Source: Trissonchulus latispiculum
Lineage: Eukaryota; Nematoda; Enoplea; Enoplida; Ironidae
Assembly (NCBI GenBank): GCA_030248195.1
Contig: JASAND010012426.1
Span: 1-64,000 of the forward strand
Length of the DNA: 64,000 bases
Direction: 5' to 3'
The notes below the pieces were generated by a model. The model was not told the origin of the DNA, searched no databases, and saw nothing but the letters and a program-made list of their open reading frames with translations. The position numbers and the translations under genes were made by a program. Position 1 is the first letter of the stretch. The number at the start of each line of letters is the position of its first letter. Positions 11,100 through 22,485 of the stretch are shown here, in pieces.

Positions 11100-12075
11100 T
11101 CGTTACACCTCATCTGAACACCTAGTAATGTCCAGTTACGTCATGTTGGCAGGTCGGGTGTAGTATAGGCAGTAGCGGAACTACTTCTCCTCTACTTTCT
11201 TTTCATGACGCGTTTCGTCATTTTCTCCTTAAAACTCACAAAATCCCCTGTAAAACCTTTTAAAATCTCCTTAAAATTTTTAATATTGTTATCGAAGTGC
11301 ATTTACTGGAGTGTCTGGTATTTGTGATGTATTTTCGGATGCGAAAAATGTAAGCCTTATAATGTGGCGCCATCTTTATGGTTAGATCCTTCGTGAAAAC
11401 ATCTAAACTATTTGATTTCGTAATAACCGTAAGAATTACACTGCATGGAAACTGCTGCATAATTGGGTTGCCGGAGATTGAGCACGAAAATTTACTGGTA
11501 TCAAGTCCCTATTTCGTCAATGCACATTCCCACTCGAAATCAGTCACCCCATCTTCAGATTGGAAAGCTTTTTCGTATCGAGTGGTTGCCCATTTTAACG
11601 TTGCCCTAGGTTTATTGGAACTCCTGCTATTTTCTGGGATTTCTAACCCTACACTTATTTCTAATCTATTTCTAAACTCAACTACTACCCCCTTTTCCCT
11701 ATTCGTGCTCAATTTTGATTTCTCCTCCGTTTTCTCCCCTTTTCCTCGATTCCTATAGTTTTGTCTTCCCTCCCCCAATTTTATACTCACCGGTAGGCAG
11801 TAAGTTTGTTTTTTATTTCTATATTTCTCTATATATTTTATTGCCGTAATTTTACTTTTCGTTAAATCCGTAGTTGCCTAATTATTCTGCACTTAATCTT
11901 ATTTCGGACTGGAGCTAACTTCAACTTCTAGATAAGCACTCCGAGGCGAGCTCGGGGTATAGTTCGAGTGTGTATTTTAGTCCAATCCTCCTTTTCCTTA
12001 GACGCCAGTCGGTCCGGCGTCTTCCAAAATTCATACTCCCCTAACCTGGCGAGGCTCGTCCGGGATTGAAAAGAG
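11100..12075 (+). mobile_element. LTR-like fragment with tRNA-Pro-like primer site (left-arm copy)
   Basis: At about 12047 the sequence TGGCGAGGCTCGTCCGGG begins, almost the complement of a tRNA-Pro 3' half (GGCTCGTCCGGGATT core), as expected of a retroelement primer-binding site. The preceding kilobase has T-rich and C-rich tracts and no long ORF. No gag/pol follows and the LTR borders were not resolved. A tRNA-derived fragment is the alternative. Confidence 0.35.
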
Positions 12076-13674
12076 CCGCCTGGACTATATCTCCTTAGCA
12101 GTTAGGTTCGCTTTTATAAGTGCCAGTTCTCTGTAGTAGTGGTGGTGATCGTGGTTGAACTCCCAGACTTCACTATTACAAGCGGGGAGCAGTTGTTCAG
12201 TGGTACCACCTTGAAACTGTCCACCAGCAACCAGCCTGCTCTCAAAAGTTTACAAATAATTCTTATTTCAGCTTCGGTGTCGGATAGCTGGGTGGAAAAG
12301 ATGGCCGAAGCACCAGACTGTCTATGAAACATTAGGCCGCTGAACAACATTATTATGCAACGCCAGTTTTTAGCCTTGTTTTTCCTTTTGCTTTAACTTT
12401 TAAGAGTTGTGTTTTCCTGAGAAGAATCAAAAGAATCACAGGTGAGTCTTGGGGCCATGAAGAAAAATTAGCAAAAACTATTTCCAAACAAGTATAAACA
12501 GAAAACAGACAACAGAATAAGAATAATAATTCAGCACTTCGAAGAAGCTATACATTAAACATACAATGACGTATCTATACCGATCGGCGTATTCCTGAGT
12601 TAATACATCCTATAGTTGTTTCATACGCAGCTCTGATTTTATATTGTTGATTAATGACATTCCATTGATACTAATGCACCGCCCCGCCCCGATAAAGGAA
12701 ATTTTCTTCCAATTTTGAATAACATTACACTGAATATTCAAAACGTAGGCTTAAGTTTAAAATTTAGAGGGAGTAGGATTATGTAAGTAGTCGATTTTAT
12801 CTTCTAAAATTTAAATTTATTACATAGGTTACATACAGAAAATATAAGCGGAACGTCACCAATCTGAAATTTTAAAAGAGGATTCAAAGAAAAACATTCA
12901 AAAATACCATTTAAATATTTTTCAAAAAATAAAGATACATATAGCTATACATACTTTTACGAAAAAAACGTCGTTTAATATTTACATAAAAATTATATTC
13001 ACGGCAGAATCAGTATTAAACCCGTTTAGGAATGAGATGTTGATAACTTAAAAACATTTTTTAATGAAAAAAGATTTTTCAAAAAACGTCAAAAAATCTT
13101 AAAAACAAAATTTTGGTTCTGCCACGTAATTTAAATATAATTTTTAGAAAAGTTGATTTTTCTTGCATTAACTGACTTCCTTTAAAATTATACATAACAT
13201 TTCCCTCTTATTCCCCTCCGTTTTCCATTGCCCTGAGTAGCGCGAAGCGGATACTGTGTGACTGAAGGGACCACGATATAAATTTGACCTTTTCGATGGG
13301 CCCATTGCACTCAATTAAGACAAGTTCAATTTGAAGTTTCTTTGATCAGTCTTACAGAGTGGCTCAACATTGGGTCAAAACAAATTTATTCGAATTTTGG
13401 TCCCCACAGAATTTCAACCGTTACCGTAATAGAGGTAGAATGGTCCTGTATGCATAGCAAATGCATGCCAGTGCACAAATGCATCTACACTAAGTCTTTC
13501 CTTTCCTTAAGACTACAGGTCAAGTACCCAGAGAGAACAATAGTGTGGCGAAGTGTCTCACAATCGAATGTCCGATTTACTCTAGCTACTAAGATATTAC
13601 TCTCTCGTAGCAATATCCAGTTGCAATTTGTTGAAATACCATAGCTCAAACTCAAGAAAACGGTTTCATAATTC

Positions 13675-15612
13675 GGATCCGTGTATCCTACTTTTTTATC
13701 CTCCCACTTGCATTAGAACGTTTACAGTTCTTTCCGCCTAGCAATTACAAAACTCAAAATCCTACTTACGCCTAAAATATTTCCTTGCAAAACTCAGATT
13801 CCTACTTACGCCTAAAGAAAGAAAGAAAGAAAACGAAGCTCTACCGTATGCATTTGTCTACCGTATCCGCTTAGCATGTAATTAAGTGTAATTACAGTGT
13901 AATTAAGGCATGTCAATAATAGACGGTGTCGCACTTTGATCTAACCCTTGTGTAAAAATTTGAAAATACTTTAGTCTAATTTGTCGCCTTTTTGACCTTA
14001 AACTATTGGATACAGACAGTCCAAAATCTGTATATAAATGCAAACCTTAGAAATAATAAGATTACTCCTGGCATTAAACATAATGCAAGCTCTGATCGTT
14101 TTCGTTCAGGGCTCTGGAGGCCGAGTTTTGCAGATTGAGATGGGTATTTCTTTAAATTGAATCGGACAGTTGGAAACAAATCGTATTGGAGATGCCGTCA
14201 AATCCAACTTCCCAGCTGCACTGCTGTCCTGGAGAATGATGCTATTCTGGTTCCACAGGTGAACATAATCATGTCCGGGATCCTGCAAAGGTGGAAGCAG
14301 ATCATGGAGCAGAGCAAATTATGTTCGGCGGAAGTTATTTATGGAGACAGTACCTTCAAGATGGAAACACACATGTTTTTCCAGCTATATACCATCCGCA
14401 AAATATATGAACCAAATGTTCCCACTCGTGTTTTACCCTATTGCCAGATAAAAAGTGAACAAGTATACCGAAGATTGTTTGCCCGTCTTAGTCAAGTTGT
14501 GCCGGGCTTCTCAGCTGGAGCTGACCCCAGCTGTTTTCAGGCTGATTTCGAAATCGCCTGTCATTCCGCTGTTCGCTTTTGTTACCGCAGTCTGTCATCC
14601 GCGGTTGCTTTTTCCATTTCTCTCAGGCTATTTGGAGAAAGTTTCAGTCCCTTGGGCTTGTCCAATTATAATGCTGACGAAAATGTTCGAAAATGGATTC
14701 GACGTGTCCTGTCCTTGCCCCTTGTTCCCATCGATAAAGTTGATGACGCCATGGAATTGATCTCTGCTGTTATGCCAGATATTCCTGCTGTATTGGAATT
14801 TCAGGAATATTTGATCCAAACCTGGACCAGCGATATCAACCCACGATTTTCTCGACCGATCTGGAGCCACCACGATAATAATTCTGGGGTGCGCACAAAT
14901 AACCATTTGGAAGGCTGGCATGCTAAAATCTGCAAGATCGCCGGAGAAAAGAAATCTCATCCTAACATTTTCGAAGTCATATCTTTGGTGAAACAGGAGC
15001 AGCTGGTCAACGAAAACACCATGGAGATTTTGCGCGCAGGAGGTCAACCACCTCGTCAACGTGCTATGTATCGTCGCATTAACGAACAACTGGATAGCTA
15101 CAAGCAGCAGTATGACAATGGAACGCGTGATTTGGGAAACTACATGGATTGCATCGGACATCTGCTCAAATTTTCAGGATTAATTTTAGCATATAATTGC
15201 AATTTTTAAACTCACTCAAGTTTGTATTAAGTTTGCTATAGTTCTTAGGTTGTTTTTGTTGTTGTTGTTGTTGCGTTTGTTGTTGCTTTTTTTTTTTGTT
15301 GTTGTTGTTGTTGTGTAGCAAATGTGGTAGTAGCAGCAGTAGCTGCAGTAGCAGTGGCGGTTGTTGTTGTTGCAGTGTTATGCAGGTGAACTTTTTCCTG
15401 TTTATGTCCGTTTATTGTACTCAAAGACTGAACTTAATCTTGAACGTGGTTACTGTAGATTTTAGGCGTAGAAAGTAGGAATCCTAGTTTTGCGGAGAAA
15501 TTCTTTAGGCGTAAGTAGGAATGTGAGTTTTGACAGAAAGAATTAGGCAGTAAGTAGGAATTGGAGTTTTTAAACGATTAGGCGTAAGTAGAGATAGGCA
15601 TAAGTAGGTAAG
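13675..15612 (+). mobile_element. MULE with FLYWCH-type transposase, degraded (left-arm copy)
   Basis: The two ends are inverted and consist of several spaced copies of CCTACTTACGCCTAA, at about 13680-13820 and, inverted, 15458-15612. A (GTT)n and (AGC)n rich stretch at 15250-15380 precedes the 3' end. The transposase pseudogene lies between. Target duplication not resolved. Confidence 0.7.
14041..15209 (+). pseudogene. MULE transposase pseudogene (FLYWCH + MULE domain), left copy
   Basis: A FLYWCH zinc-finger start (VGNKSYWRCRQ) is followed by the MULE catalytic region. The longest open stretch is 14157-15209. Compared with the right-arm copy, the first catalytic motif reads YGDSTFK instead of YGDGTFK. 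The segment after ADFEIACHSAVRF is frameshifted, which destroys the CxxH-type motif. The C-terminal part with TNNHLEGWH is readable. Several frame changes make it non-functional as read; some could be sequencing indels. Confidence 0.85.
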
Positions 15613-15839
15613 CTTCGGATCAATTGAACTTTATCCCCGCCACAACTTAAACCTTTCTGAGCAGAACAAATTCATTGCCAGATAAAAATAAATATGTATT
15701 ATATTATTGTTAGCTCAGTATAAGCTAAAGTTGTAAAGCTTAAAATGCTATTTCCCTATAAGCAAATGTTTAGCACAATCAAGGACAAAAAATGTATCTT
15801 TTCCTCAAAGTTTAATCTTTATCCCCCCAAACTAGTTGG

Positions 15840-15850
15840 GGGGGGATAAA
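15840..15850. repeat. G-rich hairpin between MULE and tandem array
   Basis: AACTAGTTGGGGGGGG, preceded by its C-rich complement (CCCCCCAAACTAGTT), forms a short hairpin. It is mirrored at 19911-19934. It lies in the 0.5 kb between MULE end and outer TIR, which otherwise shows nothing recognisable. Confidence 0.45.
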
Positions 15851-16239
15851 GTTCAATTGATCCGACAATTCTGAATTTTCGCCCGTAAATGTTCTGTTAC
15901 TAGTGCTATGCTAAATATTAAAAGTATTTCGGCTTTCGAAAGTTGCTTAATTCTTCTGTAACATCTCCAAACTTTTGAAATTGCAAAAATTTCCGAGGTG
16001 GCCGTGCGTCCGTTTTCGATTTAATAAAATTGGCAGCTTCGAGCCTACCTCAGCTTTTAACCGGTTATTAAGCTCTAATAGGGGCAAAGTGTCGCTAAGT
16101 AACGTTTGGAGAATTCTGTAGGGACCAAAATTGAAGTACATTTGTTTGACCTACGATTGACCTTTTCTAAGGTAGTCCAAAGAAACTCAAATCTGAATTG
16201 TCTTAATTGGAGCGCAATTGACCGTGAAAAGGTTAAATT

Positions 16240-16450
16240 TATGGTTCCGTCCAGTTATGGCACTAAAAACGGTGCAATTATGGCACTAAGATCTGTGGCA
16301 CTGGTACTGTTATGGCACGTCAAAAGATCCGTTATGGCACTCAGAAGATCAGTTATGGCACTCAAAAGATCAGTTATGGCACTCCAAAAGATCAGTTATG
16401 GCACTCGACAGTTTTGTTATGGCACTCGTCAGATCTGTTATGGCTCTCGT
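16240..16450. repeat. Tandem array, about 22-24 bp unit (TTATGGCACTC core)
   Basis: About nine tandem units contain AGTTATGGCACTC with variable spacers such as AAAAGATC. The mirrored array at 19309-19512 differs in unit order. Open frames through it exist only because of the repeat. Confidence 0.8.
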
Positions 16451-17308
16451 GTTACTCGCCAGTTAAGGGGGTTAATTTTTTTCAACTTCTTTGATCTCGC
16501 TGACTTTTACATATTTTATTGTCCACACGGTAAGGAGTTTTTAGTATTAAAGCTGAAAGTCTTACGATTATCGAGTAATTCACGTTTGTGTCAAAAAAAT
16601 ATACCAACCGGCGTTTATGAATCTGAGTGATATTTGTATTAATTATTGCCAAATGTTAGTTAAACTGCGGAATCTTGGAATTAGTATTTAACTTAGGCTT
16701 TCAGTTTAGAAAATGTTTAGTCAATTTTTGTAGATTTAAAACTAATCACGATTACGGGCACGACACTTTCCTTGCGTGCACAACAAACTTTTTGTATATT
16801 TTGTATGACTTTACAGTAGGATTTGTAGAGTTAGTAACAGAAAAACTCAAATTAATGTAAAACATTTTATGCACGTTTTTAATTCCTATCATTCTTACAG
16901 AAAATGAAATAATTTAGAAAATTTTATATCGTGGTCTTCACACCGTACACAAAAGCCGGCGAAGCAATTGATTGAAGACCGTTCACGTGGTATTGGTCAG
17001 ACCGAAAGGTGTATGACAAATAGGATGTATGACAATTGGGAATAAACCTATATATACGACAAGGTTACAGACACATTTATAATGTGACAACGTGTGTACA
17101 TTTAGTGTGCATTAGACCTGAATAATGGCAGAAACATGCTTTATTTTCGGTTCTGTGATTTGTCTAAGCTACAGAACATCTTAAATGATAACTGTAAATT
17201 TTTCAAAGTATATCCGGGATAACATCAAATATATCAGCTGTTACACTATCTCGATACAAAAAGCCACTTGGCTTGCCTGACTTGGCTTGACGCACTTCCC
17301 ACCACCAT

Positions 17309-17848
17309 TCTACACAAACATTGCTCCACACCAACATTTCTGGAACTCAATTTCTTTCACTTGGGTATTGTACTTTACTTTATATTTTATACTTTACTTT
17401 TATGCTGTATTTTTCTTATTTCATTTATTTTATTTGTATGCTTGTATTTTGATTTTATAGTCTACAGTTTTTACACTTTTTCACTTTATTACAGCGCTTT
17501 CTTTGCGCAACGGGAACCCTCAAATGGTACCTTCTCATGTTGTTTTTGCCACTTTTCATCTGCCTTAGTAGCTATGTATCAATATTTCTGACTTTTATAC
17601 TTGTGATCATAGTAGAATTTGATGGGAAGCTTGGCACACTAGCTAGAATGAACAGGCTACAACAAATAACAGCCTTGAGATGGGAATGAAAATAGAAACA
17701 CTGAATTAGAACGGACAACTTTTACAGTCAAAGTGCCAAGAACTGAGCATCTTGTGACTTTTATAATAATCTTCATTAAGGACTGTGCATTTATCAAATT
17801 AGCTTACTTGGACAGTAGAGCAGTAGACGTTAGTTTTTGATAAGTCAA
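17309..17848. other. Unique spacer upstream of the GPCR fragment
   Basis: T-rich single-copy sequence between the palindrome's left inner edge and the GPCR start codon. It holds a (TTTA/ACTTT)-rich stretch at 17365-17480. Presumably 5' flank or intron of the receptor gene; no exon was recognised. Confidence 0.5.
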
Positions 17849-18511
17849 ATGGAAGACAGCCTTTCCGGCGTTTTTAACTTTACTGAGTCTGTTGCAAATT
17901 CTACAATTTCCACATCAGAACCATACCATCAAAATGTGATTTTTGGTACAGTAATGGTCATCGTCTATTTAGTGGAAGGTTTGATTCAAATCAGCGGAAA
18001 TGCGTTAATCCTACTTGCCATAATTAAATGCAAAGACTTGCACCATAAGGAATACTGCTTGCCTGGAGCTCTGGCGCTGGCAGACTTTTTCTGGGGTTGT
18101 GGTCAGTTCACAGCAGGTATTCGGAGATTTTATGTGGTTTATTTTGGTGATGATTCTATCGCAGTAAATCGCCGATACTGTATCACTGAAGTGCATAACA
18201 ATTTCTTTATATTGGGAGGACTTACTTCAGCTCCATTATTGCTGCTTGTATCAGTAGAGCGTTTGGTCGCCTGTATTAGTATTCAGGCTTATTTGAAGCT
18301 ACCCGTTCGCCTTATAGCTACGTGGATTTCGGTGATCTATGGATTTGCTTTCATCATGTTTGTGGTCGCTCACATTTCAACGTATATAGACCCTGGTGAT
18401 AAAATTTATCCTAAGATCTGTTTGATTGGATGGGCATTGGTTTGGTGGATGGTGGTGGGAAGTGCGTCAAGCCAAGTCAGGCAAGCCAAGTGGCTTTTTG
18501 TATCGAGATAG
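17849..18511 (+). pseudogene. Truncated class A (rhodopsin-like) GPCR in the palindrome spacer
   Basis: From the ATG at 17849, 220 codons are open. The N-terminus has two N-glycosylation sequons (NFT, NST). TM1 carries GNALILL (N1.50), TM2 LALAD (D2.50), TM3 ends SVERLVA (DRY-like, ERL), and TM4 has a Trp in ATWISVIYG. A fifth hydrophobic stretch starts ICLIGWALVWW. At 18449 the frame enters the right palindrome arm and stops after 21 foreign residues, so TM5-TM7 and the C-tail are missing. The inversion breakpoint therefore cut the gene, unless an unseen splice site just before 18449 leads to exons elsewhere. A short intergenic copy captured with the duplication is also possible. Ligand class unknown. 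Confidence 0.75.
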
Positions 18512-19308
18512 TGTAACAGCTGATATATTTGATGTTATCCCGGATATACTTTGAAAAATTTACAGTTATCATTTAAGATGTTCTGTAGCTTAGACAAATC
18601 ACAGAACCGAAAATAAAGCATGTTTCTGCCATTATTCAGGTCTAATGCACACTAAATGTACACACGTTGTCACATTATAAATGTGTCTGTAACCTTGTCG
18701 TATATATAGGTTTATTCCCAATTGTCATACATCCTATTTGTCATACACCTTTCGGTCTGACCAATACCACGTGAACGGTCTTCAATCAATTGCTTCGCCG
18801 GCTTTTGTGTACGGTGTGAAGACCACGATATAAAATTTTCTAAATTATTTCATTTTCTGTAAGAATGATAGGAATTAAAAACGTGCATAAAATGTTTTAC
18901 ATTAATTTGAGTTTTTCTGTTACTAACTCTACAAATCCTACTGTAAAGTCATACAAAATATACAAAAAGTTTGTTGTGCACGCAAGGAAAGTGTCGTGCC
19001 CGTAATCGTGATTAGTTTTAAATCTACAAAAATTGACTAAACATTTTCTAAACTGAAAGCCTAAGTTAAATACTAATTCCAAGATTCCGCAGTTTAACTA
19101 ACATTTTGGCAATAATTAATACAAATATCACTCAGATTCATAAACGCCGGTTGGTATATTTTTGACACAAACGTGAAATTACTCGATAATCGTAAGACTT
19201 TCAGCTTTAATACTAAAAACTCCTTACCGTGTGGACAATAAAATATGTAAAAGTCAGCGAGATCAAAGAAAGTTGAAAAAAATTAACCCCCTTAACTGGC
19301 GAGTAACA

Positions 19309-19512
19309 CGAGAGCCATAACAGATCTGACGAGTGCCATAACAAAACTGTCGAGTGCCATAACTGATCTTTTGAGTGCCATAACTGATCTTTTGAGTGCC
19401 ATAACTGATCTTCTGAGTGCCATAACGGATCTTTTGAGTGCCATAACAGTACTAGTGCCATAACAGATCTTAGTGCCATAATTGCACCGTTTTTAGTGCC
19501 ATAACTGGACGG
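19309..19512. repeat. Tandem array (GAGTGCCATAA core), right-arm copy
   Basis: Reverse-complement counterpart of 16240-16450 with a different number and order of spacers, so the array changed after duplication or during assembly. Confidence 0.8.
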
Positions 19513-20136
19513 AACCATAAATTTAACCTTTTCACGGTCAATTGCGCTCAATTAAGACAATTCAGATTTGAGTTTCTTTGGACTACCTTAAAGAAAAGGT
19601 CAATCGTAGGTCAAACAAATGTACTTCAATTTTGGTCCCTACAGAATTCCAAACGTTACTTAGCGACAGTTTGCCCCTATTAGAGCTTAATAACCGGTTA
19701 AAAGCTGAGGTAGGCTCGAAGCTGCCAATTTTATTAAATCGAAAACGGCGCACGGCCACCTCGCAAATTTTTGCAATTTCAAAGTTTGAGATGTTACAGA
19801 AGAATTAAGCAACTTTCGAAAGCCGAAATACTTTTAATATTTAGCATAGCACTAGTAACAGAACATTTACGGGTGAAAATTCAGAATTGTCGGATCAATT
19901 GAACTTTATCCCCCCCCAACTAGTTTGGGGGGATAAAGTTAAACTGGGAAAAGATACATTTTTGTCCTTGATTGTGCTAAACATTTGCTTATAGGGGTAG
20001 CATTTTAAGCTTACAACTTTAGCTTATACTGAGCTAACAATAATATAATACATATTTATTTTTATCTGGCAATGAATTGGTTCTTTTTAGAAAGGTTTTA
20101 ATTCTGGCGGGGATAAAGTTCAATTGATCCGAAGCT

Positions 20137-22050
20137 TACTCCTACTTACGCCTATCCTACTTACGCCTAATCGTTTTCAAAACTCCAATTCCTACTTACG
20201 CCTAATTCTTTCTGTCAAAACTCACATTCCTACTTACGCCTAAAGAATTTTCACGCAAAACTAGGATTCCTACTTACGCCTAAAATCTACAGTAACCACG
20301 TTAAGATTAAGTTCAGTCTTTGTATACAATAAACGGACATAAACAGGAAAAGTTCACCTGCATAACACTGCAACAACAACAACCGCCACTGCTACTGCAG
20401 CTACTGCTGCTACTACTACATTTGCTACACAACAACAACAACAACAAAAGCAACAACAAACGCAACAACAACAACAACAAAAACAACCTAAGAACTATAG
20501 CAAACTTAATACAAACTTGAGTGAGTTTAAAAATTGCAATTATATGCTAAAATTAATCATGAAATTTGAGCAGATGTCCGATGCAATCCATGTAGTTTCC
20601 CAAATCACGCGTTCCATTGTCATACTGCTGCTTGTAGCTATCCAGTTGTTCGTTAATGCGACGATACATAGCACGTTGACGAGGTGGTTGACCTCCTGCG
20701 CGCAAAATCTCCATGGTGTTTTCGTTGACCAGCTGCTCCTGTTTCAACAAAGATATGACTTCGAAAATGTTAGGATGAGATTTTCCGGCGATCTTGTTGA
20801 TTTTAGCATGCCAGCCTTCCAAATGGTTATTTGTGCGCACCCCAGAATTATTATCGTGGTGGCTCCAGATCGGTCGAGAAAATCGTGGGTTGATATCGCT
20901 GGTCCAGGTTTGGATCAAATATTCCTGAAATTCCAATACAGCAGGAATATCTGGCATAACAGCAGAGATCAATTCCATGGCGTCATCAACTTTATCGATG
21001 GGAACAAGGGGCAAGGACAGGACACGTCGAATCCATTTTCGAACATTTTCGTCAGCATTATAAATTTGGACAAGCCCAAGGGACTGAAACTTTCTCCAAA
21101 TAGCCTGAGAGAAATGGAAAAAGCAACCGCGGATGACAGACTGCGGTAACACAAAGCGAACAGCGGAATGACAGGCGATTTCGAAATCAGCCTGAAAAAC
21201 AGCTGGGGTCAGCTCCAGCTGAGAAGCCTGACACAACTGACTAAGACGGGCAAACAATCTTCGGTATACTTGTTCACTTTTGGACGGCAATAGGGCAAAC
21301 ACGAGTGGGAACATTTGGTTCATATATTTTGCGTGGATGGTATATAGCTGGAAAAACAAGCGTGGGGCTACCTTGAAGGTACCGTCTCCATAAATAACTT
21401 CCGCCGAACATAATTTGCTCTGCTCCATGATCTGCTTCCACCTTTGCAGGATCCTGGACATGATTATGTTCACCTGTGGAACCAGAATAGGCATCATTCT
21501 CCAGGACAGCAGTGCAGCTGCAGTTGGATTGACGGCATCTCCAATACGATTTGTTTCCAACTGTCCGATTCAATTTAAAGAAATACCCATCTAACTGCAA
21601 AACTCGGCCTCCTCTAGAGCCCTGAACGAAAACGACTTCCGGAGCTTGCATTATGTTTAATGCCAGGAGTAATCTTATTTCTAAGGTTTGCATTTATATA
21701 CAGATTTTGGACTGTCTGTATCCAATAGTTTAAGGTCAAAAAGGCGACAAATTAGACTTAAAGTATTTTCAAATTTTTACATAAGGGTTAGATCAAAAGT
21801 GCGACACCGTCTATTATTGACATGCCTTAATTACACTGTAATTACACTTAATTACATGCTAAGCGGATACGGTAGACAAATGCATACGGTAGAGCTTCGT
21901 TTTCTTTCTTTCTTTCTTTAGGCGTAAGTAGGAATCTGAGTTTTGCAAGGAAATATTTTAGGCGTAAGTAGGATTTTGAGTTTTGTAATTGCTAGGCGGA
22001 AAGATCAAACGTTAGGCGTAAGTAGGATAGGTGTAAGTAGGATACACGGA
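20137..22050 (-). mobile_element. MULE with FLYWCH-type transposase (right-arm copy)
   Basis: The ends carry arrays of CCTACTTACGCCTAA (20145-20285) and the inverted form TTAGGCGTAAGTAGG (21918-22045). Between them are CAA/CTG-rich microsatellite DNA (20370-20490) and a transposase gene better preserved than in the left arm. Confidence 0.75.
20553..21693 (-). pseudogene. MULE transposase with N-terminal FLYWCH zinc finger; frameshift between domains
   Basis: The N-terminal frame (21693-21274) has a FLYWCH domain: Y and W in KSYWRCR, C-C pair, and a terminal HNH around GEHNHV. The catalytic part is in another frame (open 21560-20553). It shows the first Asp in YGDGTFK, the second in ADFE, a C/H motif in GCFFHFSQAI, and the third acidic residue in NNHLEGWH, then the family's C-terminal helical region ending near 20560. 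The D-D-E set looks complete, so one frameshift near 21450-21490 is the visible lesion. That indel could be a sequencing error. It would cut and paste its own TIR element in the nucleus. Confidence 0.85.
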
Positions 22051-22485
22051 TCCGAATTATGAAACCGTTTTCTTGAGTTTAAGCTATGGTATTTCAACAA
22101 ATTGCAACTGGATATTGTTACGAGAAAGTAATACCTTAATTGCTAGAGTAAGTCGGACATTCGATTGTGAGACACTTCGCCACACTATTGTTCTCTCTGG
22201 GTACTTGACCTTAGTCTTAAGGAAAGGAAAGACTTAGTGTAGAGATGCATTTGTGCATGGCATGCATTTGCATGCATACCGGACATTCTACCTCTTACGG
22301 TAACGGTTGAAATTCTGTGGGGACCAAAATTGAATAAATTTGTTTGACCTAATGTTGACCTTTTCTGTAAGACTGTTCAAAGAAACTCAAATTGAACTTG
22401 TCTTAATTGAGTGCAATGGGCCGTGAAAAGGTCAAATTTATATCGTGGTCCCCACACAGTACACAGAAGCCGCTTCGCCTTCTCA

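Larger units (their letters stand above)
9974..13224. other. Non-coding left-arm sequence
   Basis: Apart from the foldback MITE and the LTR-like piece, this holds AT-rich repetitive sequence. A short ORF at 10801-11040 (79 codons) has a loosely helix-turn-helix-like segment, as in Tc1-type transposases. The mirrored copy near 24660-24860 does not keep the frame. No supported gene. Confidence 0.5.
13225..16970. mobile_element. Outer TIR element hosting the MULE (left-arm copy)
   Basis: Long imperfect inverted ends share CCACGATATAAA, TTGGTCCC(C/T)ACAGAATT and CTCAATTAAGACAA-type blocks (13260-13440 versus 16110-16250 and 16930-16970). The MULE at about 13675-15612 and a short tandem array lie inside. 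Exact ends and target duplication were not resolved. Confidence 0.5.
1..17308. repeat. Left arm of a giant inverted duplication (palindrome)
   Basis: This stretch recurs as reverse complement in 18449-31555. Base 1 pairs with about 31555 and base 17308 pairs with 18449. The inner ends are near-identical over hundreds of bases, while the MULE region differs by scattered substitutions and small indels. All nested elements except the private insertions lie at mirrored positions, so duplication followed most of the nesting. The arm is cut by the window edge, so its full length is unknown. Private to this arm is the 764-6925 insertion. It lacks about 0.86 kb that the other arm has at 25897-26754. 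A head-to-head join of two haplotypes by the assembler is an alternative explanation. Confidence 0.93.
18785..22485. mobile_element. Outer TIR element hosting the MULE (right-arm copy)
   Basis: Inverted ends: GTGTGAAGACCACGATATAA near 18818 and its counterpart TTATATCGTGGTCCCCACAC near 22438. A longer inner inverted block of about 180 bp lies at 19506-19690 versus 22290-22445. Mirrors 13225-16970. Confidence 0.5.

Noticed and set aside
16675..16860. 61-codon ORF identical to 18897-19082
   Set aside because: Identity comes from the inverted duplication, not from coding constraint; no domain or context.
20320..20520. Gln/Asn-rich ORF
   Set aside because: CAA/AAC microsatellite at the MULE end.
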